Below are positions 1 to 11,415 of a stretch of DNA of 64,000 nt, piece by piece. Position 1 is the stretch's first letter; every line of letters starts with the position of its first letter. Source of the stretch: Tetracentron sinense (lineage: Eukaryota > Streptophyta > Magnoliopsida > Trochodendrales > Trochodendraceae); NCBI GenBank assembly GCA_015143295.1, contig CM026567.1:11860416-11924415 (forward strand), in the 5' to 3' direction. The notes beneath the pieces were generated by a model. It saw nothing but the letters and a program-made list of their open reading frames with translations. It was not told the DNA's origin and made no database searches. A program made the position numbers and the translations under genes.

Positions 1-1726
1 AAAAATTCTGGAGAATTATATATCTTAAAGGGCTGGGCATCTAATCCTTTATATAAGTTCCCTCTTGGTTGCTTGAATTGTAATCCAATTATAATTCATT
101 AACCTTATCCTAATCCAATTAGGATTCCTCAATAGTTTCCTTTATTGATTATTCTCCTAATCCAATTAGGATTAATCTTAAAAGAAACCAACCTTATCCA
201 TTAGTAACTAATCTTATCCTTATCCAATAAGGAATCTTGAATTAGTAACTAACTAATGGAATCCCTAACAATTATGGAATCTTTAATTAGTAACTAACTA
301 ACTAACCTTATCTAATAAGGATATTAGTTATTAGAAACTAATTAAAATAATAACAATTATTATTCCTCCTTGAAGTGGGCGTCCCACCCTAGGTGGGTCC
401 CACCCAACACGCCTAAAGGGTTTCCAAAACCCTCTTGGTCACTTGAATTATTCTTTTATAATAATTCCCAATGGGTCCTACCCATTTGGTTTTTCACATC
501 CAATGTGATTCCACCTTTTAGAGCTTCACTATACCATATAGTGATTACTTAGAGAAATTAATTAATTTAATTATAAATTAAATTAAATACTTTAAGAAGG
601 TCCTTGTGTGTGGGATCTAAAGGGATCTCCTATTTCCGGTTGTGGGACCAAGTACTTCACCTTTTTGGTTGAAGCATTGTTACTAGGAAATACCTTTCCT
701 ATACTCCATTAGGATTATAGAATTTTATCTATATCCCTGGACTTCCACCAATCACAATTAATGTCCATTAACACAATGTGATTAACCTCCAGAAATTAGA
801 GAATTGCTTATAAGTATCATCTCACAATATATTTACAAATAAATCCTTCCACATTCCGATATCACTTGTAAGCTTCCGGGATTGGAACAATTCCACTGCC
901 TTAGTCCCTAGCTTATGAATAGAACCCTTTCTCATGATTACTTTTTCAATGAACTGAACCTCCAAAACACTTTTGAAGAAACATTAGAAAAGAACTGACA
1001 TATATATTTATATATACTTTTCCATATTAAAAATATCAACTTCGATAAAGACCATTTTACCGAAAAAACATCAGTACTGGATTTAACAGTTCAGTTCAAC
1101 AAGTATCATCTTGATATCATTATCTCGAATTAAGGAGTTGTGGATTCCTTATTGAGTGTTTACACACTTCTCCAAACATTGTGTACATGACCCAACGTAC
1201 CCGGAGTTAGTCTTGTGTATTGGACATTGTCGATTGGCACATCAAAGCCATATAGATAGATGTCTGAGAAGATGTTAACCTCTCAGGTCTAAGGAAAATT
1301 TGTCAAATAGATAACCCTAATACAATCTGACAGTGTATTCCATAGGGTATCCACTAGTGACCCCGTTCAGTATTATGTACTAGCTACATATACTCACATG
1401 TTAGTCAAGAGTCACCACTCTCTGTGAATGAGATTCATCACATTATCTCATAGAACTACACATGTGCAAGCCATGATGAAGTACGGGGCCCAACCAGTAC
1501 TCTAGAGGCTTCGAACAATATTAGGTTTACAAGGAACCAGAAAATCAAATCTCCTCGCAACCTTTGCATGATTTTCCTACAATGTTACCTATGGAACTTT
1601 ATGTCTTCATCATATGAGACAGTAATTAATATAAATACCCTTTATAATTGGTTGTGTGAATATGATGCTTGTCTAATCAACATAGAAAAGTCTCTTATTG
1701 GCTTTCGAGGGCATATATGTCCAACA
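1..1726 (-). mobile_element. Ty1/copia 3' LTR, truncated by window start (element K)
   Basis: Read on the minus strand, this LTR starts at 1726 with TGTTGGACATATATGCC directly after a copia polypurine tract. It matches the LTRs at 9330-11415, 24865-27077 and 57915-60099. By alignment with the 9330 copy, about 450 bases of its 3' end lie left of the window. A palindromic block near 385-410 (cccaccctaggtggg) lies in U3 and is kept in the other copies. The 60-residue reading frame inside it also occurs in the sister LTR, but only because the LTRs are alike. Confidence 0.85.
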
Positions 1727-1740
1727 GTCTCCCACTTGCA
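1727..1740 (-). other. Polypurine tract of copia element K
   Basis: The minus strand reads GCAAGTGGGAGAC immediately before the LTR start TGTTGG. This is the usual plant copia second-strand primer and fixes this LTR as the 3' LTR of a minus-strand element whose interior lies to the right. Confidence 0.8.
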
Positions 1741-2570
1741 CTCTAAGCCAATTAGATGTAATACTCATCTTCTCAGTGATGTTTCTCAAACACCAATTGA
1801 GACATAACTTAATACGTATGGGTCTGTCATGTCTGCTTTACCACAACTATTGTAGTGATGCAATAACTGTCGCGCCCCAAAATTCCCCCTAGGAGTTGGG
1901 ATACTTTGGCCACGTGACTTGTACTTAAAACTAACCTGCAAAGAGTATACAAGGCATGCCAAATAGTGATCCGAAAATTTTCTTTAACATAAATGTAATT
2001 CCAAGTGTCAACGTAAAACAATGACTGAATAAAATAAAATAATCACAAATGGTGCAAATGCTTGAGTTACCCACTCAGGCTCACATGAAAAATCCCCAAA
2101 AGGAAATCCCAAAATACATTTCTCTCTCTCTCTCATCCCAACCCATGGCCATAGGCCAACCCTAACATCTGGCTAACCATCCGAACAACCTCCTACTCTC
2201 CTTGAGCTGCCTCAGTTCAAGGGACCAGAGTCCATATGTTGTATAGTGTACCTGCCGACATAAAAGTACGGCTGAACATGGAATACTCAGTGAGTACAAG
2301 CTACTAACTAACAAGAGTAATAACATTAATATGTAATACAAGATACAGTTCATCCAAAAGATACATAATCAGAGTGCGGATGCTAAAACGACATAACAAC
2401 GTAAAGTAAATCATGAACATCATATTTTAACTTACGCATTGTAAATTCGTATTCAAAAGTAATGACTTGTTCTTAAAAATACTTTTTGTGGTTTCCAAAA
2501 CTTGCTTGCCGTGTTTATAACTTATTCTTGTATCGTGGGAATCATATATGCCTTGTTTTGTTCCTGTTTA

Positions 2571-2990
2571 GCTAGTACCCGAACTATGAAATGGACGGTC
2601 ATACTAGGTTCTTGTTATTCTTGCTTGTCTTGTTTAACTAGTACCCGAACTATGAAATGTACGGATGTACTAGGTTCTTGTCATGATCGACTAATGCCTG
2701 GACTATAATGGAACAGAACACATTAGTCTTCTTGCCTTGCCTTGACTAGTGCCCGGACTATGGTGGAACGGAACACACTAGTTATTATTGCTTGACTAAT
2801 GCCCGGACTATAATGGAACGGAACACATTAGTCTCCTTGCTTTGCCTTGACTAGTGCCCGGACTATGGTGGAACGGAAGACACTAGCATTCTTGCATACT
2901 AATGCCCAGACTATAATGGAACGGAACACACTAGTAAATTTACTTGCTTAGCTAATGCCCGGACTATGATGGAACTGAACACATTAGCCT
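2571..2990. repeat. Tandem hairpin array, eight units
   Basis: Eight units of about 50-65 bp share the core cccggactat..tggaacgga. Each is bounded by its own inverted repeat: ctagta/tactag, ctagtac/gtactag, actaatg/cattagt, actagtg/cactagt, actaatg/cattagt, ctagtg/cactag, an imperfect seventh, and gctaatg/cattagc. The arms change together between units, as expected for a conserved stem-loop. Confidence 0.85.
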
Positions 2991-3039
2991 CATGTTATTC
3001 TTGCTTGCTTGACTTGTTTAACTTGTGAGCCAGGTGTGA

Positions 3040-3056
3040 CATATCCTAAGGATATG
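3040..3056. repeat. Conserved palindrome catatcc-taa-ggatatg
   Basis: A 7-bp perfect stem is followed by gccctaccc. Equivalent hairpins with different arms sit at 12575, 19845, 38268, 39733, 57380 and 57465, always downstream of a cttgtgag-type repeat. Confidence 0.7.
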
Positions 3057-4037
3057 CCCTACCCTTGAAATTCATGATTGTTTCAAAATTCACATTTCTT
3101 GTTCTTGGTTTTTCTTTTCATGTACTTATACTTATAAGTTTGGTTCATGCATGCGTGCTTGGTGTGTGTGGCATTCGTGACAATCATACTATCACAGATG
3201 AATCATGGGACACATGTTGCCTTTCAATTCTTTTTAATAATCATGTTAACATGAAACAATAAAGCATAATGTGACATTTCTTATAATTGCATAGACATGA
3301 GGAATTAATTGAAAACATATAGAGCATTTGTTTTAAAATCACCTTTTTAAGGAAAGCTACACAAATCATATTTCCCAAATCCTTCATTTCATTCTTGGCA
3401 TTCTCATTCATGCATTTTGTCAAACACCTAATGTGCAATACATTCGTAGCCACATTATTTCAAGTCCTTTTAGTTCATATGTTTCGTCAAACAAACACAT
3501 GGTGTGCGTTTATTATGCGTACAATGCCCTTCCACCATTTTCCAACATACATCCATCACAACACATGGCATCCAATCGCCTCATCCACATCCACAATTTC
3601 CTCTTTATCTTGTTTGATTTAGGGATTTAATAAAGTAAAACAAGAAAAGAATAAACTAAGGAAATCCACAAACATGCTTTTAAAACAAACCTAGGTTATT
3701 ACTAGAGTAGTTAGTAGGGTGTACTAACCTTGAATAGGGGAAAAAACCCTTGAAAATGTCGAGGAAGAACGCTGCCGTGCTTGGAGAATGTGCTCCTCAC
3801 GTGCTTGAGCCGTGGATTGAGAAATCCAAGCTTTTGGGATGATCTAGGGTTTCTAAACCCTTGATCTTTCTCCACTTGATGCCCTAGGAGAAAACCCCAT
3901 TTCTCCCCTCTTACTCTCTCTCAAAATATTGCTAAGGGTGTTTGTGAACACCCTTGGCTCGAGCCAACCCTTAAAAATAAGGGTGGAGTGGCCAAATGAC
4001 CAAAAAACCCCTAATAAAATTTCTGAAAAATGCGTAG

Positions 4038-4146
4038 GACCGTTAGACGACCGATAGATGACTGATCTACCGGTAGTGGACCGATCGATCGGTGCTTATG
4101 ACCGATCTATCGGTAGTGGACCGAGCGATCGGTAGTGATCGGTGCT
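4038..4146. repeat. U3 palindrome cluster of LTR J
   Basis: Repeated accgatcgatcggt, accgatctatcggt and accgagcgatcggt motifs are separated by short spacers. The block ggccataacttttgactcg follows at once, the same order as in the other gypsy LTRs. Confidence 0.85.
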
Positions 4147-5296
4147 CTGCAAAAATGCGCTTTGGTATTTCGGCCATAACTTTTGACTCGCTTGTCCCAT
4201 TTTGACGATTCAACTTGTGTTAGATTCGTCTTTTGAAGAGAAACAACTTTCATGTTTTGCCAAAATTATAATTCTTCTTTATTCGTGGACCAAAATGCCC
4301 CTAAAGCGGACTGGTCTGCAATGGGTTGCGACAGCCCAGATTTTCAACAGTCCCGACTTTGGAAATTGGACTTTTGACTCAACCCCGACTCAAAATCAGG
4401 GAAAGTGATTAGCATGAACCTTGAAGAGGATTCTAGTGCCTTTCCAAAAATTCAATAATCACTCAATTCTGAGCAACGATGACTAAACTAGAGCCCTTTA
4501 AAGTTGAAACAAATGCCGAGACATACCTTTTCACCACCTAGAACACCTCGAGTGTTTTCACACTGGTTTCCCTTGTGTCCAATACCCTACTCACACCTCA
4601 ATGATAATTAAATTCACACCGACATGCGTGAGAGGCTCCGGCCTCTTTATGCCTCATATACTAGCACTATTCACTAACAACCCATTTAAACAGTTAGGAT
4701 ATTTTATACCCTCGATTTTACCCACTTAGAGTATCTTTACACTCTTTTTAAGACTCAAACCATGTACCTAAAACTCTCACTTGACTAATCATAATATCAA
4801 GAACACAATGGGAAGCCTTAGGCCTTTACACACACACACTATTCACATGGACAGTGAACTCAATTTCTGGGGCTCTACAATAACACTTGCAACACTTGCA
4901 AATATATTATCAATAACCATAGTCTTAAAAGACTAAACAAAAATGATACTGTCCAACAGTCATTTTCAGAAGTTAACATGCTTGTGTTTTATCATTGTAC
5001 AATACTCCGGACTAATCTGATCAATATCTTATCACATCAACATGTGATGAATATCCGGTCTAGTACAAGTATATTTTCTCATGATATCATATATCTAAGA
5101 GAAACAGATTTCATCCCATAAAGGTAGAAACACTTTTCTTGGAATCTTACTTGCACAAAAACATCATTGTTATTGGGAGAGTGACAATATCATTTTCCTT
5201 TTGTCTCTAAACCATTTAGGACTAAGAAAACATGATGTCAAAGTTTTTGTCCTTCATTGTGAAATTGCTAGATCAAATCTAAGAGAAGAATAATAT

Positions 5297-5524
5297 TCAT
5301 ACTTCATTCGCAATTAAAAGAATATTATCTTTGCATAGAGTCAGGAAAGTAATTATGCTCCCACTAACCAATTTGCACACAAAGGATACTTTCATTCTTA
5401 GATGAAAATCAAACAGTTTGATTACTTCATCAGAATAAAAGTTAGTCCAACTACAGATTCTGGGACCTGTGGGTTCTAGTGTACTATTTAGGCATAGTGA
5501 GAGTAGAGAGTTGATCTCTATCAA
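5297..5524 (-). pseudogene. Copia reverse transcriptase fragment, decayed
   Basis: The minus-strand translation contains FDFHLRMKVSFVCKLVSGS followed by ITFLTLCKDNILLIANEV. This aligns by eye with the copia RT segment around the YVDD catalytic site; here the site reads CKDN, so the active aspartates are lost. It belongs to element K, upstream of its 3' LTR. Only this block of RT remains open, and the rest of RT and RNase H is missing or unreadable. Identification rests on pattern alone. Confidence 0.6.
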
Positions 5525-5807
5525 TTCTCATAGTTATTGGTCTATTGGGCTTCCGCTTCTAGAACAATTCTAGATTCAGTTTCTCTACTAGGAAACTTAT
5601 ATTCCTGTTTACAAATATCTTTTGTTATCCAGGAATAGAGATTAAGTATCTCTAATGTGAATCTCAAGCTCATCTTCTATCAAATCATGTCCAATATAAT
5701 TCGATTTAACAACACTATCATGTTATGATTTGTTATGAGAATTATCTGAGACAGATGTAATGAGAGTAAATTATGAAATTTCTATTAAGAGGTACTCTTC
5801 TCAATCA

Positions 5808-5871
5808 TGGAAGACTTACCTAGCTGTTTCTTTATTTCAATGCAGAATTTCTTGAACTTTTCAAAGAATGT
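5808..5871 (-). pseudogene. Copia integrase core remnant
   Basis: One minus-strand frame reads TFFEKFKKFCIEIKKQLGK, which resembles the integrase segment before the second catalytic aspartate in copia elements. It is too short to stand alone, but its place between the gag-like and RT remnants and its strand agree with the copia order gag-PR-IN-RT. Confidence 0.4.
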
Positions 5872-6341
5872 GAAATAAAGTTAGCTACCTCTTAATGGAA
5901 GATTCATATGGTTACGATCATCCAACTTTTGTCCCATTCTCAAGTAGAAGTTTCATCTACTTAAATTTCTCATTCTCCTTAACAAACATGCAACTATTGC
6001 ATGCAAGATCATACCAAGCATTAGGAGCTGGAGGTTCCAACAATTAAGTTGGACTTGATGAGTATACAATGTGGACAATCCTTCCAAAGGTTTGTCTTGT
6101 ATCCAATGACCAATTACTTCACTATGAAGCACAATCCTTATACTTTTCTTTCTTCTCAGAAGAGCCTTTGTCCATACTACTAGAATACCTTTCCAATGGA
6201 AAATCTTGGATTTCTTTCCTTTGCATAAATGCTCGGGATTTGGAAAATCCAATTCTTTTGAACATCTTTGCAAGTAGCATTAAACTTTTCAAAGGTTCTT
6301 AGCCATATGCAACATGTGGGATTTCAGACAATCTGATTTCC

Positions 6342-6409
6342 TACTTGTTCAACATAACCATATTAAAGGACTCCGGGAGTTTGTCGAGGATCATATCCTC
6401 TAATCCCAT
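6342..6409 (-). pseudogene. Copia gag-like remnant
   Basis: The minus strand encodes MGLEDMILDKLPESFNMVML, resembling the LPESF/Y motif of plant copia gag (UBN2/Retrotran_gag families). Stops surround it. Its position upstream of the integrase and RT remnants fits element K. Confidence 0.4.
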
Positions 6410-6540
6410 AAATTTATTTCAATTTATCTCAGCACAAAGAATTGAGATTTATGAATCCAATGATCTCTATCATATTCTTTGTGACTGGGTTTCCTTAGTC
6501 AACTTGGTGTCCACTTGTCCTTTTATATAGTAAGCTGTCT

Positions 6541-7754
6541 AGCAGCCCTATTGTATTCTGTAAACATCTCAAATGACATTTACTATTAGTAGTGAGAACT
6601 TGGGTAATTCTTTAGATGATAAGCACAAACTTGAGATTACTTTTCCATTCCAAACACTTTGAATTGGTCAAGAGATTCTCATTAAAGTCTTGGTAATGTG
6701 GTTATAGAATGACATGACAATTAAAACATACATCATAATTTCACACATTATAATATCATTAGATCAGGGCTTTCGATCTTTGATGATATTGCTCATCATT
6801 CAGTCAAATTTCATAGACCCCTCAATCTATAAAATTAGGAAATATGTTACTTCATATTTCTGATGAGCATTGGGTGCCTTATAATACACATGCAATCTTC
6901 TATTTTAGGATAGTACCACACATGCACTACAAGGTGGATAGTAACTATCTATCACTGAGCATCTCATGCATAACTCCTTATATAAATCAGTGATTCCCAA
7001 TTTTCTTGCGACCTCCAAGGACAACATGATTGTCACTGTTTCAGCCACCATATTCCTTGGTTAAGTGAAACCCATCATTCTGGTTCGTCATATGATCAAG
7101 TAGGGCTGTGCCCCCATTTTAGTTGACACTCCCTATCAGGCCATACACAAACCTATCTACTATAGAAATAAGACTCTAGGAGTTTAACTCAGACTGAAAT
7201 ATGTCAATACCTTTTGGCAAGACAAGACTCAGGCTAATTAATTCCTAGTCTTATTGATAATGGAAGGTCATAGGGCAATATTATCCCGTAGGATAGATTA
7301 GCCCATTTAATTCACTTAATATTTTTCTTGAGGGAAAACAGAATATTATGAACAAATTATACATCTAATGCTTATATCAAAAGCAGTCACAATATTTATC
7401 ATTGTATCACATGTATAGAACAATATACAAAATCATCACATGATAATAAATCAAATTTCTGTTTAATTAGATCAAACTAATTCCAATGAACTCCCACTAG
7501 CCCCAGAAATCTTAATGGTCTAATCCAAGGGTACAAAGGTCATTTTTAACATCAGTGGGCTTTAAATGGTTCATACATCCATATGATGGACCATTGGACA
7601 TACCAAGCACCATGGGCCCAAAATAGCAATTATAAAGTGTCCATGTGCATCACTAAAGCCCATAAGTCAAAATGGACTATATATTACCCTTTAATTATCT
7701 ACGAATTAATTTCAGCACATTAGGGTTCACTAACCCTAAGTCTAAAAGAACAAA
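6541..7754. other. Unresolved AT-rich retroelement-like DNA
   Basis: I recognise no coding motif here. The segment lies between the copia gag remnant and the gypsy gag fragment. It contains a ctcccactagcc string near 7491, which resembles a PPT complement, but no matching LTR end follows. It may be the 5' leader of K or another decayed element. Confidence 0.4.
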
Positions 7755-8129
7755 ATGGAAGTATTGTTCCATATCGAACAAGAAGTTCTCAAGTTCCTTT
7801 GCATCACGAGTACCACCATAGTTTCTTGGTTCTGGAACTCGAATCCTTGAAGTTTCACCTGTGGTCAGGCCAGTTGTTCCCATTGCCCTAGTGAGAACAT
7901 TCACCTTTGCTAAAAGGTCATCAATTTGGGCTTGTAGGGCTTCCACCATAGCCCTAAAGTCCTCACTAAGCATCTTTGAAGTGTTTGCAACATTTCTTTG
8001 CTCCATCTTGATCCCATCAACATGCTCGACAAGTTGTGTAAGTCTGTCTGCCCCACCGTCAAATTGTGACGCTTGCGACTCGAGGTCCTCAATCCGCTCT
8101 TTGTTCGTATGTTCTTTTCTTGGTGGCAT
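7755..8129 (-). pseudogene. Gypsy gag N-terminal fragment (element M)
   Basis: The frame starts at ATG 8129 (MPPRKEHTNKERIEDLESQ), has a coiled-coil-like stretch, then RVPEPRNYGGTRDAKELENF and DMEQYF, characteristic of plant Ty3/gypsy gag. After DMEQYF, near 7755, the sequence no longer looks like gag, so the gene is cut there. It sits 30 bp downstream of a tRNA-Met PBS. The capsid remainder, zinc knuckle and pol are absent. Gag would form the cytoplasmic particle, but this copy cannot. Confidence 0.8.
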
Positions 8130-8159
8130 GATTCCAACTTCTAGAGGACCACAATGATA

Positions 8160-8171
8160 GCTCTGATACCA
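8160..8171 (-). other. Primer-binding site of element M
   Basis: The minus strand reads TGGTATCAGAGC, complementary to the initiator tRNA-Met 3' end, two bases from the LTR end at 8174. It fixes the adjacent LTR as a 5' LTR. Confidence 0.85.
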
Positions 8172-8173
8172 AC

Positions 8174-9329
8174 TATCACGATCCAACACTCTTGCAAGTG
8201 AAGCGATTATGCGGCACTCGGCAACACCTACGAGTCAGCCAAACACAAAAGAACTCACCCAAGGAGTTATCCCCAAGTGATAAGCACACCAAGTCAAAAA
8301 GGAGTAAAACAAAACAACAAGTAGGAACACTTGACACCGATGGAAGGAATGTGAAGCTTTATTCATCCTTTAGGCAACACTTTACAAACTACAATTAGTG
8401 AGGAGATTGAGTTTACAACAACTTCACAAGGGACAATGGCTGGGACTCACCTTGCTCACCTCTCCTCAAGGTAGGAAAATAAGCATTTCACCCTTTTTCC
8501 AGAAGGAAACACCCCCTACAGGTGGAGTCATACTGGGGTATTTATAACTCTGCCATTCAAAATTACATCCCTAAACTACCCTTGACAACAAATGGTATTT
8601 ATAAGAAAACCTTGGACACTTTATAGGACTCATATGTACAAGACTTACAAAAACACGAGTTATGGCCACGTGTAGTGCACTGGAAAAAATGACGGTGACA
8701 CTTGGCATTGTAAGTCGGGGCTTGTAACGACTCGGAGGGTGTTCTTCCTCAACACCCTCTTCAATGTACTCTTCCTCCACCCACAGAGCTGGAGCACAAA
8801 TGTCAAAAGGAGGACCTGCAGACAATGACAGTTCGGCTTAGCATGGAAGGCTCAGCGTATACTAACTACAAACAATGAAGTTATAAAATGATAACAGGAT
8901 TTCATAACCAATTCATACATAATTAAATTTCAAAAACATAACATTCTTCATTTCAAACATGCAAAAATCATAGCTTCGATATCCATGTGCATACTTTTCA
9001 AAACTACTTTACTTTAATTTTTTCAAAAATCATATGCTTTTATCATTTTCTTCATGTCTTTTACTTTTCCATCTTTCATTCTTTTACTTAACTTAGCCAA
9101 GTTGATCCTTTTTACTTGAGATCAAGTAGTTAGTGTCGGTGCCTAGGTTAACGTACACTAACACCCTCCCAATAACATCCTTGTTCATTCTTTTACTTGA
9201 GATCAGATGACTAGTGTCAGTGTTTGGTCTAACGTACACTAGCATCCTCCCAATAACAATAGCATCATTTTACTTGGGAAATAGTGAAAATAGAGCAAAG
9301 GGGTGTAGCCCTCGGTTTCAGGCTGTGTA
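8174..9329 (-). mobile_element. 5' LTR of gypsy element M (3' part only)
   Basis: It starts on the plus strand with tatcacgatcc, where relatives have tgtcacgaccc. It carries the conserved double hairpin at 8817-8857 and two hairpins at 9129-9243. It is cut at 9330 by a copia LTR; the 5 bp before that insertion are gtgta. U3 and promoter are not found on the far side because of the rearrangement near 11415. Confidence 0.7.
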
Positions 9330-11415
9330 TGAAAGTATGCCTCTTTTTAATTTTAGAAAAACAAATCTTGGGGGGCATACATCGAATCCCAAGATCTGAC
9401 TAAGATTCTAATTGATTTTATTCAATGAAGGTTAGAATAACCTTCACCTTTGCGACTTTGAAATTGTTAAGTCAAATCCACGTTAGAATAGTACTCGCAA
9501 AACTTCACAAGTGTCAAGTCTCCTGTCGATTCACACGAACCTTCTTTTTCCTTTAAAGCTTTCTCTAATGGAAGCTAATGGACCTTCCAAATTTCATGCT
9601 CTTTTATCTTTTCTTTGATCCAAGAATCTTTCTTGATCAAACAAGATCCAATCTTGATCTTCAAAGAACTTGTTCTTGATCATCAAGATCAAAAACCAAA
9701 CAAAAAGGAAGAAGGGGAAGGGTGACCGTACACCCTCAAAGGGGGAGAGGGCTGGGTGTGAACTTGAGGAGAGGGAGAGAAGAAAAAATTCTGGAGAATT
9801 ATATATCTTAAAGGGCTGGGCATCCAATCCTTTATATAAGTTCCCTCTTGGTTGCTTGAATTGTAATCTAATTATAATTCATTAACCTTATCCTAATCCA
9901 ATTAGGATTCCTCAATAGTTTCCTTTACCCTATGTTTGGTTGTCGAGAAAATAAGTAAAAACATGGAAAAGAAAAGAAAATTAGACAAAACACAGCTAAT
10001 AATTGTATTAAAAATCTAAAATTTTCTTTTCTTTTCCATGTTTTCATCAATTTTCTCTGCAACCAAACATAGCATTATTGATTATTCTCCTAATCCAATT
10101 AGGATTAATCTTAAAAGAAACCAACCTTATCCATTAATAACTAATCTTATCCTTATCCAATAAGGAATCTTGAATTAGTAACTAACTAATGGAATCCCTA
10201 ACAATTAGGGAATCTTTAATTAGTAACTAACTAACCTTATCTAATAAGGATATTAGTTATTAGAAACTAATTAAAATAATAACAATTATTATTCCTCCTT
10301 GAAGTGGGCGTCCCACCCTAGGTGGGTCCCACCCAACACGCCTAAAGGGTTTCCAAAACCCTCTTGGTCACTTGAATTATTCTTTTATAATAATTCCCAA
10401 TGGGTCCTACCCATTTGGTTTTTCACATCCAATGTGATTCCACCTTTTAGAGCTTCACTATACCATATAGTGATTACTTAGAGAAATTAATTAATTTAAT
10501 TATAAATTAAATTAAATACTTTAAGAAGGTCCTTGTGTGTGGGATCTAAAGGGATCTCCTATTTCCGGTTGTGGGACCAAGTACTTCACCTTTTTGGTTG
10601 AAGCATTATTACTAGGAAATACCTTTCCTATACTCCATTAGGATTATAGAATTTTATCTATATCCCTGGACTTCCACCAATCACAATTAATGTCCATTAA
10701 CACAATGTGATTAACCTCCAGAAATTAGAGAATTGCGTGTAAGTACCATCTCACAATATATTTACAAATAAATCCTTCCACATTCCGATATCACTTGTAA
10801 GCTTCCGGGATTGGAACAATTCCACTGCCTTAGTCCCTAGCTTATGAATAGAACCCTTTCTCATGATTACTTTTTCAATGAACTGAACCTCCAAAACACT
10901 TTTGAAGAAACATTAGAAAAGAACTGACATATATATTTATATATACTTTTCCATATTAAAAATATCAACTTCGATAAAGACCATTTTACCGAAAAAACAC
11001 CAGTACTGGATTTAGCAGTTCAGTTCAACAAGTATCACCTTGATATCATTATCTCCAATTAAGGAGTTTTGGATTCCTTATTGAGTGTTTACACACTTCT
11101 CCAAACATTGTGTACATGACCCAACGTACCCGGAGTTAGTCCTGTGTATTGGACATTGCCGATTGGCACATCAAAGCCATATAGACAGATGTCTGAGAAG
11201 CTGTTAACCTCTCAGGTCTAAGGAAAATTTGTCAAATAGATAACCCTAATACAATCTGACAGTGTATTCCATAGGGTATCCACTAGTGACCCCGTTCAGT
11301 ATTATGTACTAGCTACATATACTCACATGTTAGTCAAGAGTCACCACTCTCTGTGAATGAGATTCATCACATTATCTCATAGAACATGTGCAAGCCATGA
11401 TGAAGCACGAGGCCC
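9330..11415 (-). mobile_element. Copia LTR of the K family, truncated
   Basis: The plus strand begins tgaaagtatgcc (LTR 3' end on the minus strand) and follows the K LTR closely from 9784 on. A TATA-like TTATATAAAGG on the minus strand lies near 9829-9838. Homology ends at about 11415, where sequence from the gag-pol intron of G1 begins; the LTR start (about 300 bp) is missing. It carries a MITE that the copy at 1-1726 lacks. Confidence 0.85.
9928..10074. mobile_element. MITE, PIF/Harbinger-like (Tourist type), TSD tta
   Basis: A 147-bp insertion is present here and absent at the same place in the LTR at 1-1726 (near 145). Inverted ends are ctatgtttggttg and caaccaaacatag, followed inward by a second inverted pair (aacatggaaaagaaaag and its complement). 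The 3-bp duplication tta at 9925-9927 and 10075-10077 and the TTTGGTT terminus fit Harbinger-derived MITEs. It has no coding capacity. Confidence 0.9.

Larger units (their letters stand above)
1868..4879 (-). mobile_element. Solo gypsy-type LTR J, TSD ataac
   Basis: The plus strand starts tgtcgcgcccc and ends ggggctctaca, the ends shared by the gypsy LTRs here. It is flanked by ataac at 1863-1867 and 4880-4884. No coding sequence, PBS or PPT lies inside, so it is a solo LTR. At about 3.0 kb it is longer than its relatives (1.85-2.35 kb), partly through a hairpin-repeat array at 2571-2990. U3, on the right, carries the palindrome cluster at 4038-4146. Confidence 0.9.
1727..7754 (-). mobile_element. 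Decayed copia interior (K), interrupted by solo LTR J
   Basis: The interior resumes at 4885 after solo LTR J. Going upstream on the minus strand I find a reverse transcriptase remnant (5297-5524), an integrase-like remnant (about 5808-5871) and a gag-like remnant (about 6342-6409). The spacing is much too short for an intact copia element, so gag-pol has lost large blocks. No PBS or 5' LTR of this family is visible before the gypsy gag fragment at 7755, so the right boundary is uncertain. Confidence 0.6.

Noticed and set aside
370-552. Identical 60-residue frame at 370-552 and 10299-10481
   Set aside because: Both lie in U3 of sister copia LTRs. Identity follows from LTR similarity; other copies of the LTR do not keep the frame.
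5953-6273. 106-residue minus-strand frame as a gene
   Set aside because: It lies between the gag-like and integrase-like remnants of copia K. It has no recognisable domain and is best taken as part of the decayed interior.
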